DNA of 64,000 nucleotides from Bifidobacterium pullorum subsp. saeculare (GTDB taxonomy: Bacteria > Actinomycetota > Actinomycetes > Actinomycetales > Bifidobacteriaceae). This document shows, in pieces, positions 45,268 through 57,045 of this stretch. A program made the position numbers and the translations under genes. How positions within the stretch are numbered: the first letter of the stretch is position 1; the number at the start of each line of letters is the position of its first letter. The stretch is from positions 124,001 through 188,000 of the forward strand of contig NZ_JACLYU010000002.1 of assembly GCF_016899725.1 (NCBI RefSeq), read 5' to 3'. Below the pieces are notes generated by a model, which was given only the letters and a program-made list of their open reading frames with translations, was not told the DNA's origin and made no database searches.

Positions 45268-46366
45268 CGAAGCTTTCGGCCAGCGGAGTGCCGGCCAGGC
45301 GCCCGTCGGCCCCGAGCACCGCGGGACGGCCGGCCTCGCCCCTCTCGCGTACCTCGGGCAGCAGCGGCAGCTGCGCCATAAGCGGCACGTCGTGGCCGAG
45401 GGCGGCGGTGAGCTGGTCGGCGACGCGTTGGCCGCCGCCGTGCCCGAAGATCTCGAGCCGTTCGCCGTGATGGTCGAACCAGCTCATGTTCTCGACGACG
45501 CCGCGGACGCGCATCGGCACCTGCAGCGCCACCAGTCCGGCGCGCACGGCCACGTCGGAGGCGGAGGGCTGGGGGGTGGTGACCACGATGAGCTCGGCGT
45601 TGGGCAGGGTCTGCGCCACCGAAATGGCCATGTCGCCGGTGCCGGGCGCCAGGTCGAGCAGCAGCACGTCGGGCTCGCCCCACCACACGTCGGAGAGGAA
45701 CTGTTCCAGCGAACGCTGCAGGCGCGGACCGCGCCACAGGATCGCCCGGTCGGCGCCGGCGAACATGCCGATGGAGATGAGCTTGACGCCCCAGGCGGTG
45801 ACCGGCATGAGCATGCCGTTGAGGTTGGTCGGCTGGCTGGTGACGCCGAACAGCCCGGGCAGGGAGAAGCCGTAGATGTCCGCGTCGATGGCGGCGGTGT
45901 CGTAGCCGAGGGCGGCGAAGGTGGCGGCGAGGTTGGCGGTGACGGAGGATTTGCCGACGCCGCCCTTGCCGGAGGCGATCGCGAAGATGCGGGTCTTGAC
46001 GCCGGGCTTGGCGAAGGGGTTGCGTTTGCGCTCGGCCTTGAGGCCGGCGACGAGGTCGGCGAGCTTGGCCTCGCTCATCGTGGCGACCTCGATGCGCGGG
46101 GTGAGCGCGGCGTCCGGGTAGGAGGCGATGGCGGCGGTGATGTTGCCGACGATGGTGTCGCTCAGCGGGCAGCCGGGCACGGTCAGTTCCACGCGCACGG
46201 TCACGTCGTAGGCGGGGCGGCCGCCGTCCGTTCCGGCGGGGGCGACGTCGATGCCGGCGATCATGCCGAGGTCGGTGACGGAGCGTCCGAGCTCGGGGTC
46301 GATGACCTTGCCGAGCCGTGCCATCAGCGCGTCCTTGATCGCCTGGTCCGTCGTGTTCGCATCCAT
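45239..46366 (-). CDS. mrp: Mrp/NBP35-family P-loop ATPase (iron-sulfur carrier-like)
   Basis: The 375-residue protein joins an N-terminal MIP18/DUF59 domain (LGKVIDPELGRSVTDLGMI) to a ParA/MinD-type ATPase with deviant Walker A GKGGVGKSS. It would load Fe-S clusters onto apoproteins. The CPxC motif that binds the cluster in ApbC-type proteins is absent: ENMSWF is followed by DHHGERLEIFG. Other actinobacterial Mrp proteins, as I recall, also lack it. ATG 46366 follows GGGAG; the upstream extension to 46426 is rejected. Confidence 0.92.
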   Translation of the reverse strand: MDANTTDQAIKDALMARLGKVIDPELGRSVTDLGMIAGIDVAPAGTDGGRPAYDVTVRVELTVPGCPLSDTIVGNITAAIASYPDAALTPRIEVATMSEAKLADLVAGLKAERKRNPFAKPGVKTRIFAIASGKGGVGKSSVTANLAATFAALGYDTAAIDADIYGFSLPGLFGVTSQPTNLNGMLMPVTAWGVKLISIGMFAGADRAILWRGPRLQRSLEQFLSDVWWGEPDVLLLDLAPGTGDMAISVAQTLPNAELIVVTTPQPSASDVAVRAGLVALQVPMRVRGVVENMSWFDHHGERLEIFGHGGGQRVADQLTAALGHDVPLMAQLPLLPEVRERGEAGRPAVLGADGRLAGTPLAESFAGLARALMA

Positions 46367-46465
46367 CGTCGTCTCCCTTCGTCTGTGCTCCGGTGGCGCC
46401 GCGTCCTGCCGGCGGCGGCGCGCCACCCCACCCTAGCCGCTGTCCCCCGCCGAAGGCAAGGGCCG

Positions 46466-49201
<2,736 letters not shown>

Positions 49202-49230
49202 TTATGGCCGCGGCCCTGGCCCGGGGCCGC

Positions 49231-52200
49231 TCAGGCGTTGAGCGAGCGGAGGAACTGCGCCTGCGTCACGTCGATGCCGTCGGCCTCGCCGTCGTCCATG
49301 CGGGCGGCCGCCACCGTCAGGGTGCGGGCGGGCACGAACATGCCCTCGTCCACGCAGACGCGGGCCGCGTCGTGCACGATGCCGGCCACCTCGGTGTGCG
49401 GCCAGACGGGCAGGTCGTGCGCGGCGAGCGTGGCCACGGCCTCGTCCACCGACTCGGGCACGCGCACGCACTGCGATTCGGCGCGCGAGACGAGCTCGCC
49501 GAGCTCGCCCTCCAGCGCGGCGATCTGGCCGGGCGCGATGCGTTCGGCCATGATGTACGCGGCCGCGGCCGTGTCGAAACGGTCCTGCATCCACTCGGCG
49601 TAGGCCAGGCGGTAGTAGGCGAAGGCGGCGTCGTCGCGGTCGAGCGCCACGCGCAGCGCGTTGAGGCAGGCGGCGCGCGCCAGGTCCCAGTCCTCCTCGC
49701 GGGCCAGCTGCACCGCCAGGCGCATATGCGACAGCGGGTAGGCGGGCGCGTACTTGACCATCGCGTTGAGATGCGGCAGCGCGGCCTTGGCGCCTTTGAG
49801 CTGGGCCAGCACGTCCGCCATCTCCATATGCGCGTAAAAGAGGTTGTCCGGGATGAGCACGGTGGTCTCGTCGCCGGTGGCGAACAGGCGGTTGTACACC
49901 ACGCGCTCGGCGTAGGAGTTGAAGTAGCGGGGCACGCCCGGCCCTTGCGCGAACAGCGCGTCGAGCCTGGCGATGGCGGCCTCGGCCGTGTCGATGGCGC
50001 GGTCCACCTGGCCGGAGAACAGCTGGTCGCGGGCCTTGACACGCTCACGGTCGAGCTCGTCGGCGAGCGTGAATTCGAAGTCGGGGGTGTCGCGCCCGTC
50101 GATGAGCGCGCTCGTGGCCTGCGGGGCGAGCTCGGTGAGCTCCGGGTCGCCGAGGCGCCGCACGATGCGCATCGCCTCCTGCGCCTTGGCGACGGATGGC
50201 TTGCTCCCGTCGGCGGCGAGACGGTGCAGGTCGGCGACCGCGCGCTGGAGCAGGTCGGCGCGTTGGATGGCCAGGCCGGTGGCGTCGGCGGTGCCGAGGA
50301 CGCGCCGCGCCCCGGGGGTCAGGTCCTTGTCGATGAGCTCGGGTTCCTCCTGGGCGCCGGCGGGCGAGAAGCGCGCGTCCCGCAGGTCGAAGGCCGCCTC
50401 GGTGGGCAGCAAGTTGCCGTGGCCGTCCATCTCCAGCGTGGCATGGAACCTCAGGTAGGCGTCGATCGGGTGGGCCAGTCCTTCCTGCCACAGCATGGCG
50501 AGGAAGGCGTCGCGGTCGAAGGTGACGGTGACGAGCGTGCGCACGGTGGGGTTGCGGCGCACCGCGTCGAGCGGATTGCCGTCCTGGCCGGAGCCGTCCT
50601 GCGGCCGAGGTTCCTCCCCGTCCGGGGCCGGGGACGGCTCGTCCGCGGTCCCGCCGTTGGTCCGACGGGCGTCGGGGCCGAGGCTGAAGACGGTTTCGTC
50701 GATGTCGCCGCCGCGCATGAGCTCCTCGAACTGGCGATCGAGGCTGTCCTGGACGTCGGCCGGTTCGGACGGGGCCGCGCCTTCCCCGGCGTCGGTGCCC
50801 TCGCCGGAGGCGGGGCCGCCCGGCTCGCGGCCGGGGCCGGGCATCTCGCCGGTCATCGCGCGCAGGGTGTGCGTGGGGTCGCCGTGGACGTCGCCGTCCT
50901 TCGGGTCGCCTTTGCCGCTGCCCGCGCCCAGGTCGCCGGCCGGCATGCGTTCGAAGCGGGCGAGCGCGTCGTTGGTCATCGCGGCGATGGCGGAGTCCTG
51001 TTCGGCGACGGCCTCCTCCAGGCCGATGGAGTCGATGTGCAGCGAGACGCGGCGCACGCGCGCGTCGGCGCCGAAGGCGAGCGCGGCCATCATGAGGCCG
51101 ACGCGCAGGTTGTACACGGCGCTCATCGCGGCGCGGGCGTCGTCGTCGAGCTGCTTCCAGCCGTGAGTGGCCTCGTCGTAGCGGCTGTCGGGCATGAGCG
51201 CGGCGCCGGCGGTGGTGAAGCCGAGCGCGGCCTGGCCGCCCTCCAGGTCCACGCGGAAATCGGCGTCGAAACGGTACGGCAGGCGCAGGCGCCGTATGAG
51301 CGTGGCCAGGGTCTGGCGGTACACCCATTCGGAACCTTCGGCGTCACGCGGCAGGTCGTCGGGGTCCGCGAAGCCGGCGCCGGGGTCGGTGGGGTCGGGG
51401 CTGGCCGCGGCCATGCGCGCGGCGGCGCGCGCCTCTTCCACCAGACGCCATGCGGCGGCGGTGCCGTCGTCGTGCACGGGGTCGAATCCGACGCCAGGCT
51501 TCTCCTCGCCGGGCAGGGCGAGCAGGGCGGGGTTGGCCAGCAGGGCCATGTCGATCTGCGCGGCCTGGGCGCGGGTGACGGTGTCCTCGGTGGGGCCCAC
51601 GCCGATGCGCGCGTTGCGTTCCAGCCAGGCGCTGACGGCGGCGAAGCGGTTGAGGTTGCCTTCGATCTTGAGGGAGGCGAGCGCCGGCTCGACGGCCATC
51701 TGGGAGCTCCAGACGAAGAAGTAGTTGCCCGAGTAGCTGGAGGTGTACAGGCGCAGGGGTTCTGCGCCGTGCACGGGTTCCAGGCCGCGCACCTCGCCCA
51801 GGGCGCCGGCCTCGCGCATGAGGTCGGCGAAGAGGTCCTCCAGGCCGGAGGCGCGCAGTCCGTGGGCGCGGGCCTCCATCGTGTCGTGCACGGCGCGGCG
51901 GATGGCGCCCATCGGCGCCTCGCGGTTGAGACGGCGGAAGATGTTGCCGGCGCCGAAGCCGAGCAGCAGCCCATTCATCGAAGGCAGCAGGTAGGTGGCG
52001 AGGAACGCGATGGCCAGGGCGTCGCGGTATTCCAGGCCGATGCGCATGGCGGCGGGCAGGTCGGCGCGCATCTGCTCCAGCGTGTAGCGGCCGCCCGTCT
52101 TGAGCCAGGAGGCGAGCCAGGTCATCCTGCCGTTGGCATCGCGGCCGACCACGCCGCCGGTGACCACGTCGAGCATGCGGGCCGTCTCGCCGGCACGGGG

Positions 52201-52737
52201 CGCGGCGTGCCCGAAGCGGGGGCCGTCGGGCAGCCGGGCGGTGCCCTCCTTGCCGAAGAGGAAGCGGGGCTTCAAGTCATGGGTGTCCATCGTCGGGTCG
52301 GTGCCGGCGAAGACGCGTCCCTTGGCGTCGGCGAAGGCGATCTGGGAGAAGTGGCGGCGGTCGGTGAACATGCCGATGGAGAAGCCGCGGCCGCGGGTCT
52401 GGGGCAGCTGGGCCCAGCCGAGCGTGAGTCCCGCGGGCACGCCTTCGAGCCCGGGGAACGTGCGGCGCTTGACCAGGGGTCCCAAGGCGATCGCATGGCG
52501 GCGCAGCTCGGCCACCGGGTCGGCGGGAGCGCCGGAGGCGCCGTCCGCGGCGCGCAGGGCCGCGGCCTCGACGGGGTCGTCGGCGAACAGGGCGCTCAAC
52601 GTGGCGGCGAAGGGATTGGTGGCGGTCTGTTCGCCGCGCCGGCGCAGCCGCCTCCATTGGCGCCCCACCCGGGCCAATGCGTCGCCGAAGGCGTGGTCGC
52701 GGGCGCGATGCCGCTGGTCGGAGTCGTGGTGAGGCAT
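49231..52737 (-). CDS. Large tetratricopeptide-like protein of unknown function
   Basis: This 1168-residue soluble protein has no signal peptide or membrane segment. The N-terminal 600 residues have no recognised domain but contain regular alpha/beta-looking segments (YTSSYSGNYFFVWSS). Residues about 610-750 are a disordered Asp/Gly/Pro/Glu-rich linker. The last 330 are helical with TPR-like spacing (HMRLAVQLAREEDWDLARAA and FAYYRLAYAEWMQDRFDTAA). ATG 52737 is chosen because a GACAAT box lies six bases upstream, as in other leaderless genes here; a second ATG at 52782 is possible. It is divergent from a large membrane protein gene 63 bp away. Confidence 0.8.
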   Translation of the reverse strand: MPHHDSDQRHRARDHAFGDALARVGRQWRRLRRRGEQTATNPFAATLSALFADDPVEAAALRAADGASGAPADPVAELRRHAIALGPLVKRRTFPGLEGVPAGLTLGWAQLPQTRGRGFSIGMFTDRRHFSQIAFADAKGRVFAGTDPTMDTHDLKPRFLFGKEGTARLPDGPRFGHAAPRAGETARMLDVVTGGVVGRDANGRMTWLASWLKTGGRYTLEQMRADLPAAMRIGLEYRDALAIAFLATYLLPSMNGLLLGFGAGNIFRRLNREAPMGAIRRAVHDTMEARAHGLRASGLEDLFADLMREAGALGEVRGLEPVHGAEPLRLYTSSYSGNYFFVWSSQMAVEPALASLKIEGNLNRFAAVSAWLERNARIGVGPTEDTVTRAQAAQIDMALLANPALLALPGEEKPGVGFDPVHDDGTAAAWRLVEEARAAARMAAASPDPTDPGAGFADPDDLPRDAEGSEWVYRQTLATLIRRLRLPYRFDADFRVDLEGGQAALGFTTAGAALMPDSRYDEATHGWKQLDDDARAAMSAVYNLRVGLMMAALAFGADARVRRVSLHIDSIGLEEAVAEQDSAIAAMTNDALARFERMPAGDLGAGSGKGDPKDGDVHGDPTHTLRAMTGEMPGPGREPGGPASGEGTDAGEGAAPSEPADVQDSLDRQFEELMRGGDIDETVFSLGPDARRTNGGTADEPSPAPDGEEPRPQDGSGQDGNPLDAVRRNPTVRTLVTVTFDRDAFLAMLWQEGLAHPIDAYLRFHATLEMDGHGNLLPTEAAFDLRDARFSPAGAQEEPELIDKDLTPGARRVLGTADATGLAIQRADLLQRAVADLHRLAADGSKPSVAKAQEAMRIVRRLGDPELTELAPQATSALIDGRDTPDFEFTLADELDRERVKARDQLFSGQVDRAIDTAEAAIARLDALFAQGPGVPRYFNSYAERVVYNRLFATGDETTVLIPDNLFYAHMEMADVLAQLKGAKAALPHLNAMVKYAPAYPLSHMRLAVQLAREEDWDLARAACLNALRVALDRDDAAFAYYRLAYAEWMQDRFDTAAAAYIMAERIAPGQIAALEGELGELVSRAESQCVRVPESVDEAVATLAAHDLPVWPHTEVAGIVHDAARVCVDEGMFVPARTLTVAAARMDDGEADGIDVTQAQFLRSLNA

Positions 52738-52743
52738 GGCGCC

Positions 52744-52793
52744 ATTGTCCCAATCCAGCCCGACATGGCCCCGCCCGTTCATGCCGTTAGAAT
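52744..52793. promoter_or_regulatory. Divergent leaderless promoters
   Basis: On the minus strand GACAAT (52744-52749) lies six bases before the ATG at 52737. On the plus strand TAGAAT (52788-52793) lies seven bases before GTG 52801. Both spacings place the transcription start at or next to the start codon. Confidence 0.55.
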
Positions 52794-52800
52794 AAATGGC

Positions 52801-55110
52801 GTGCCGAAGACCTCCCGTCCCCTCCCCTTAGCCGCCCGCCGCGCCATGGGTCCGCTCGCGCTCGCCGCGGCGGTGCTGCTGGCGCTGCTCATGGAGACGG
52901 TGGTCTTCAACCTGCCGTTCTGGCGCACCGTGGGCGCGAGCACCGACTCCGCCGCCCCCTACAACACGCTGGGCACGGGACTGGAGCGCACGGCGGAGGG
53001 GTTGCTGCGCGTCACCGACCCGACGCGCGCCTATCTGGAGCTCACGGCGGACGGCACCTCGGGCTACGCGCGCATCGACCCGGTGAGCGACGACCAGCTG
53101 CGGCGGGCGAACGAAGCCGCGGACCGGGCGGCGAAGGCGCTCGAGGAGGCCCTGGAGGCCGACCCCGCGCAGGCGACCACGATGAAGCCGGTCAAGAGGC
53201 CGGTGTCGACCGTGCATGTGCGCGTGGACGTGGGCAGCGCGCATGGCCGCGCGCAGTCGGCCTGCGCCGGCGCGCCGCGCTCCCTGTATCTCAAGGCCTC
53301 CGGCGCGGGCACGATGCGCGTGTGGATCGAGGAGCCGGCCGGCGCGGTGGTGCCGGTCGAGGCGGTGCGGGCGAATGTGCGCGTGCCGTTCTCGATCAGC
53401 GTGCCGCGACTGCTGGCCATGGCGTTGGCCATCGCGGCGGTGGCGGCCCTCAGGCCGGGATCGCGCCTGTGGCGCGTGCGGCTGGACACGCGCCGGCGCG
53501 GCCAGCGCCTCGCGTTCGCGGCGGTGTTCTCGCTGCTCGGCGTGGCCACGCTGGCCGCGGTGTACCTGACCTGCCGCTGGGCGGGGCCGATGGTGTTCCA
53601 CAAACCCGGCGAATACACGTATGACTTCGACCAGTACGGCCATCTGGGCGACGCGATCCTGGCCGGCCACCCCTGGCTCGACCTGCCGGTGCCGGACGGC
53701 CTGGCCGCGGCGGCCGACCCGCATGACGTGCCGACGCGCAACCGGCTGCTGGCGCAGGGAGAGACCCTGTACTGGGACTACGCCTTCCGCGACGGCCACT
53801 GGTACTCCTACTTCGGCGTGCTGCCGGCGCTGCTGCTGTTCGCCCCGTACCGCGCCATCACCTCGCTGTTCGTGGACGGCGGCCTGATGATGCCGGCCGC
53901 GGCGGCCGTGCAGATCGAGATGTTCCTGTTCGCGTTGTTCGGCTCGCTGCTCGTGGTGCGCCTGGTCCGTCGCCTCATGCCCCGAGCGTCGCTGGCGGCC
54001 ACCGTCATCGCGCTGGCGGCGTTCCTGCTCGGCGCGAATGCCCCGTACCTCATCTACCGCCAGAACTTCTACACGGTGCCCGTCGCCGCCTCGCTGGCGC
54101 TGACCGTGGCGGGCCTGTGGCTGTGGATGGGCGCGGACACCTCGCGCCCGCCGATGGCCGCGCGCGACCGCTGGCAGGTGGACGGGGCCCGGCCGCTGTC
54201 CCTGCCGCGTCTGGCCGGCGGCGCGCTGTGCATCGCGGCGACCATGGCCTGCCGGCCGACGTTCGCGCTGGCGGCGCTGCTCGCCTTCCCGCTGTTCTGG
54301 ACGCAGATCCGCGCGATGCTGCGTGGGCTGGCGGCCGGACGCGTGCCCTGGCTGCACGCGCTGGTGGCGCCGGCCGCGATGCTGGCGCCGGCCCTGGCGG
54401 TGGCGGTGCCGCAGATGCTGTACAACCGGGCGCGTTTCGGCTCCCCGTTCGACTTCGGCGAGACCTACCAGATGACCGTCACCGACATGACGCGTTTCTC
54501 CCTGCCGGCGGCGAATGTGCCGGTGATGGTCGCCGAATACCTGGTCACGCCGCTGCGCCTGACACCGTATTTCCCGTGGATCGGCATCAGCCCGACGCCG
54601 CTGCCGGAGTGGGGGTATGCGGAGACGGTGATGGGCGGCATCTTCTTCGTCTGCCCGTTCCTGGCGCTCGCCCTGGCCACGCCGTTCCTGCGCCGCCGGC
54701 TGATCCGCGGAACGGACGGCGCCGAGGATCCGGCGCCATGGCGCTGGTCGCTGCCGACGGCGGCGCTGGCGCTCGCCCTGGCGCTCGTCGTCTTCGACTC
54801 GCTGCGCGGCGGCCTGGGCTGGCGGTACATGGCCGACTTCGGCTATCTGTTCGCCATCGCGGCGATGCCAGCGTTGCTGCTGCTGACCGGCGGCGTCCCC
54901 GGTCCGGACTCCCCCTCGTCCGGACGGCGGACGCTGGCCTGGCTCCGGCCGCTGGGGCGCGCCCTGGTGCGGTGGGCGGTCGTCCTGCTGCTGCTGGCCT
55001 GGGTGGTGCTCACGGTGCTCATGTGCTTCGCGCCGGGCCGGTCGGACGAGATGCTGGGCAACAACCCGGCGCTCTATCACGCCGTCGCCTCCTGGTTCAC
55101 GCTGCTCTAG
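52801..55110 (+). CDS. Large polytopic membrane protein, possibly a GT-C type glycosyltransferase
   Basis: The 769-residue protein begins with a membrane helix (about residues 16-38). An extracytoplasmic domain of about 160 residues is followed by around ten more helices. HLGDAILAGHPWLDLP and YWDYAFRDGHWYSYFGVLP lie in a large loop, and EYTYDFDQYGHLGDA resembles the acidic first loop of GT-C glycosyltransferases. The overall layout fits transfer of a sugar from a lipid carrier outside the membrane; substrate and acceptor are unknown. GTG 52801 is supported by a TAGAAT box. It precedes the sulfotransferase-like gene on the same strand by about 150 bp. Confidence 0.7.
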   Translation: MPKTSRPLPLAARRAMGPLALAAAVLLALLMETVVFNLPFWRTVGASTDSAAPYNTLGTGLERTAEGLLRVTDPTRAYLELTADGTSGYARIDPVSDDQLRRANEAADRAAKALEEALEADPAQATTMKPVKRPVSTVHVRVDVGSAHGRAQSACAGAPRSLYLKASGAGTMRVWIEEPAGAVVPVEAVRANVRVPFSISVPRLLAMALAIAAVAALRPGSRLWRVRLDTRRRGQRLAFAAVFSLLGVATLAAVYLTCRWAGPMVFHKPGEYTYDFDQYGHLGDAILAGHPWLDLPVPDGLAAAADPHDVPTRNRLLAQGETLYWDYAFRDGHWYSYFGVLPALLLFAPYRAITSLFVDGGLMMPAAAAVQIEMFLFALFGSLLVVRLVRRLMPRASLAATVIALAAFLLGANAPYLIYRQNFYTVPVAASLALTVAGLWLWMGADTSRPPMAARDRWQVDGARPLSLPRLAGGALCIAATMACRPTFALAALLAFPLFWTQIRAMLRGLAAGRVPWLHALVAPAAMLAPALAVAVPQMLYNRARFGSPFDFGETYQMTVTDMTRFSLPAANVPVMVAEYLVTPLRLTPYFPWIGISPTPLPEWGYAETVMGGIFFVCPFLALALATPFLRRRLIRGTDGAEDPAPWRWSLPTAALALALALVVFDSLRGGLGWRYMADFGYLFAIAAMPALLLLTGGVPGPDSPSSGRRTLAWLRPLGRALVRWAVVLLLLAWVVLTVLMCFAPGRSDEMLGNNPALYHAVASWFTLL

Positions 55111-55258
55111 TCGGACGGCTGGCCCCGCGCGGGCGGCGTTTCAGCCGTTTTTCAGGTGGCTGCCAGCGTTCCGCCACCCCGGCCCCATGGCAATGCCAAG
55201 GCGGTTGTTTATCATGCTTCCTGTCGTCTGTCAATCATCTCAGGGAAGTATGCGACGC

Positions 55259-56977
55259 ATGTCCACCAGCGCACCATTACACAAGCGGGCCATCCTCTGG
55301 GGCACCGCGATCCTCACCGTCCTCGTCGTGGCGGGCCTGTGCCTGACCTCCGAATCCGATGTGACCGCCTCAGTCAGGCAGCGGCGCGTGGAACGGCTCA
55401 ACGCGGCCGTCGAGAACGTGTACACCGAAGGCTACCAGCGCATGGCCGACGAACAGCTCGCCGAGCTGCGCGGCGAAGGCGGCCAGGGGCTCGACGCCAT
55501 GGTGCTCGCCGAGAACCCCTATGGCACGAACACCACCTCCCTGTACGTCTACTTCACCACCGACGCCCCCGCCAAGGTGACCTACACGGTCTCGGCCGAA
55601 GGCTACCCCGACTTCACCCGCACCGCCCAGGAGGGCGGCGCCGGCGGCGTGGCCGGCACCATGGCCGCCTCCGCGGACCTCGACGGCTCCGACGCCTACC
55701 AGAGCGTCCATGAGTTCCTCGTCCTCGGCCTCATCCCCCGGGTGAGCAACACCATCACCTTCACGCTCGAGGACACCGACGGGAACACCACCGAGCGGAC
55801 GATCACGCGCCAAGGCCCCAAGCTGCTCGGCGACGAGGAGGTGCGGCTCGAGGCCACGGTGGCCCCGGCCGCCGGTGCCGACCTGGGCGACGGCCTGTAC
55901 GCCGTGCTCGGCAACGATTCCGACGATCAGGACTTCATGTACCTCTACGACACCGCCGGCGTGCTGCGCGGCGAGATCCCGCTGCTCTATTACCGCGCGC
56001 ACCGCCTGCTCTTCGACGGCGACGGCCTCATGTGGTTCTCCGCCTCCACCAAGCATCTCGTCGGCATGAACCGGCTGGGCAAGCTCGTGAAGATCATCGA
56101 CCTGGGCGACCGGTTCATCCTCCACCACGACTACGCGCTGGACGCCGACGGCTCCATCGTCTCCCTGGCCACCGAGCTCGGCCGCGACGACCACGCCGTC
56201 CAGGACCAGGTTATCAAGGTGGACACCCGCACCGGCAAGGTCAGCCGTCTGCTCGACGCCGGCGAACTGTTCGCCGATTACAAGGCCTCCACCACGCACG
56301 CCGGCATCGACGAGTCCGACCCGACCGCCACCGGACGCTGGGATTGGATCCACTTCAACACGATCCAGCTGACGGACGACGGCGGCGCCATCCTCTCCGC
56401 CCGCGAAACCTCCACGATCATCAAGATCGACGACCTCGAGACCGACCCGACCGTCGCCTGGATGGCCGGCGAGCGCAGCGTCTGGGACGGCTTCCCCGCC
56501 ATCCAGGACCTGTTCCTGGACAAGGACGGCGACTTCCCGGACACCGGCGGCCAGCATTCGGTGACGGTGGAGACCGATCCGTCGCTGGGCGATGGCCGCT
56601 ATTACCTGACGATGTTCGACAACAACTTCGGCTACGCCTCCACGCGCCCGGACTTCGACTGGACCGTCATCGACGGCATCTCCACCGCGCAAAGCTCGAA
56701 GGACCCGCATTCGCACTCGCAGTTCCGCCGCTGCCTGATCGACGAGCGGGCCGGCACCTACGCCGAGGTGGACGCGTTCGACGTGCCGTATTCGCCGTAT
56801 GTGAGCTCCGAACAGGTGCTGGACAACGGCGCCATCCTGGTGGATTCGGGCATGCAGGGCCTGATCGGCACCTACTCGCCCGACGGCGAACTGCTCGCCC
56901 AGTACCGCATGGAGCCGGACATCAGCTACCTGTACCGCGTCTACCAGTACGGGTTCCACGGCTTCTACTTCCAGTGA
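55259..56977 (+). CDS. Arylsulfate-sulfotransferase-like secreted or membrane-anchored protein
   Basis: The 572-residue protein has one N-terminal helix (about residues 10-28) that could be a signal anchor. Residues 35-180 form a beta-rich N-terminal domain as in ASST enzymes. The rest is a beta-propeller with repeated motifs: FILHHDYALDADGSIVSLATE, DWIHFNTIQLTDDGGAILSARE, TIIKIDDL and the His-bearing GGQHSV. ASST enzymes transfer sulfate between aryl groups without PAPS, using a catalytic histidine; a different small-molecule substrate is possible here. ATG 55259 fits the GGGA ribosome site; ATG 55250 is close behind. Confidence 0.8.
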   Translation: MSTSAPLHKRAILWGTAILTVLVVAGLCLTSESDVTASVRQRRVERLNAAVENVYTEGYQRMADEQLAELRGEGGQGLDAMVLAENPYGTNTTSLYVYFTTDAPAKVTYTVSAEGYPDFTRTAQEGGAGGVAGTMAASADLDGSDAYQSVHEFLVLGLIPRVSNTITFTLEDTDGNTTERTITRQGPKLLGDEEVRLEATVAPAAGADLGDGLYAVLGNDSDDQDFMYLYDTAGVLRGEIPLLYYRAHRLLFDGDGLMWFSASTKHLVGMNRLGKLVKIIDLGDRFILHHDYALDADGSIVSLATELGRDDHAVQDQVIKVDTRTGKVSRLLDAGELFADYKASTTHAGIDESDPTATGRWDWIHFNTIQLTDDGGAILSARETSTIIKIDDLETDPTVAWMAGERSVWDGFPAIQDLFLDKDGDFPDTGGQHSVTVETDPSLGDGRYYLTMFDNNFGYASTRPDFDWTVIDGISTAQSSKDPHSHSQFRRCLIDERAGTYAEVDAFDVPYSPYVSSEQVLDNGAILVDSGMQGLIGTYSPDGELLAQYRMEPDISYLYRVYQYGFHGFYFQ

Positions 56978-57033
56978 TCGTCCAGCGGGAGGCGGGGGCG
57001 GGCCGGCGCCCCGCTGTCCATGCCGCCCAGGCC

Positions 57034-57039
57034 TACAAT
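57034..57039 (+). promoter_or_regulatory. TACAAT box for a leaderless transcript
   Basis: TACAAT lies six bases before ATG 57046, with no Shine-Dalgarno between. It matches the layout at 63204. Confidence 0.55.
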
Positions 57040-57045
57040 GGGCCC

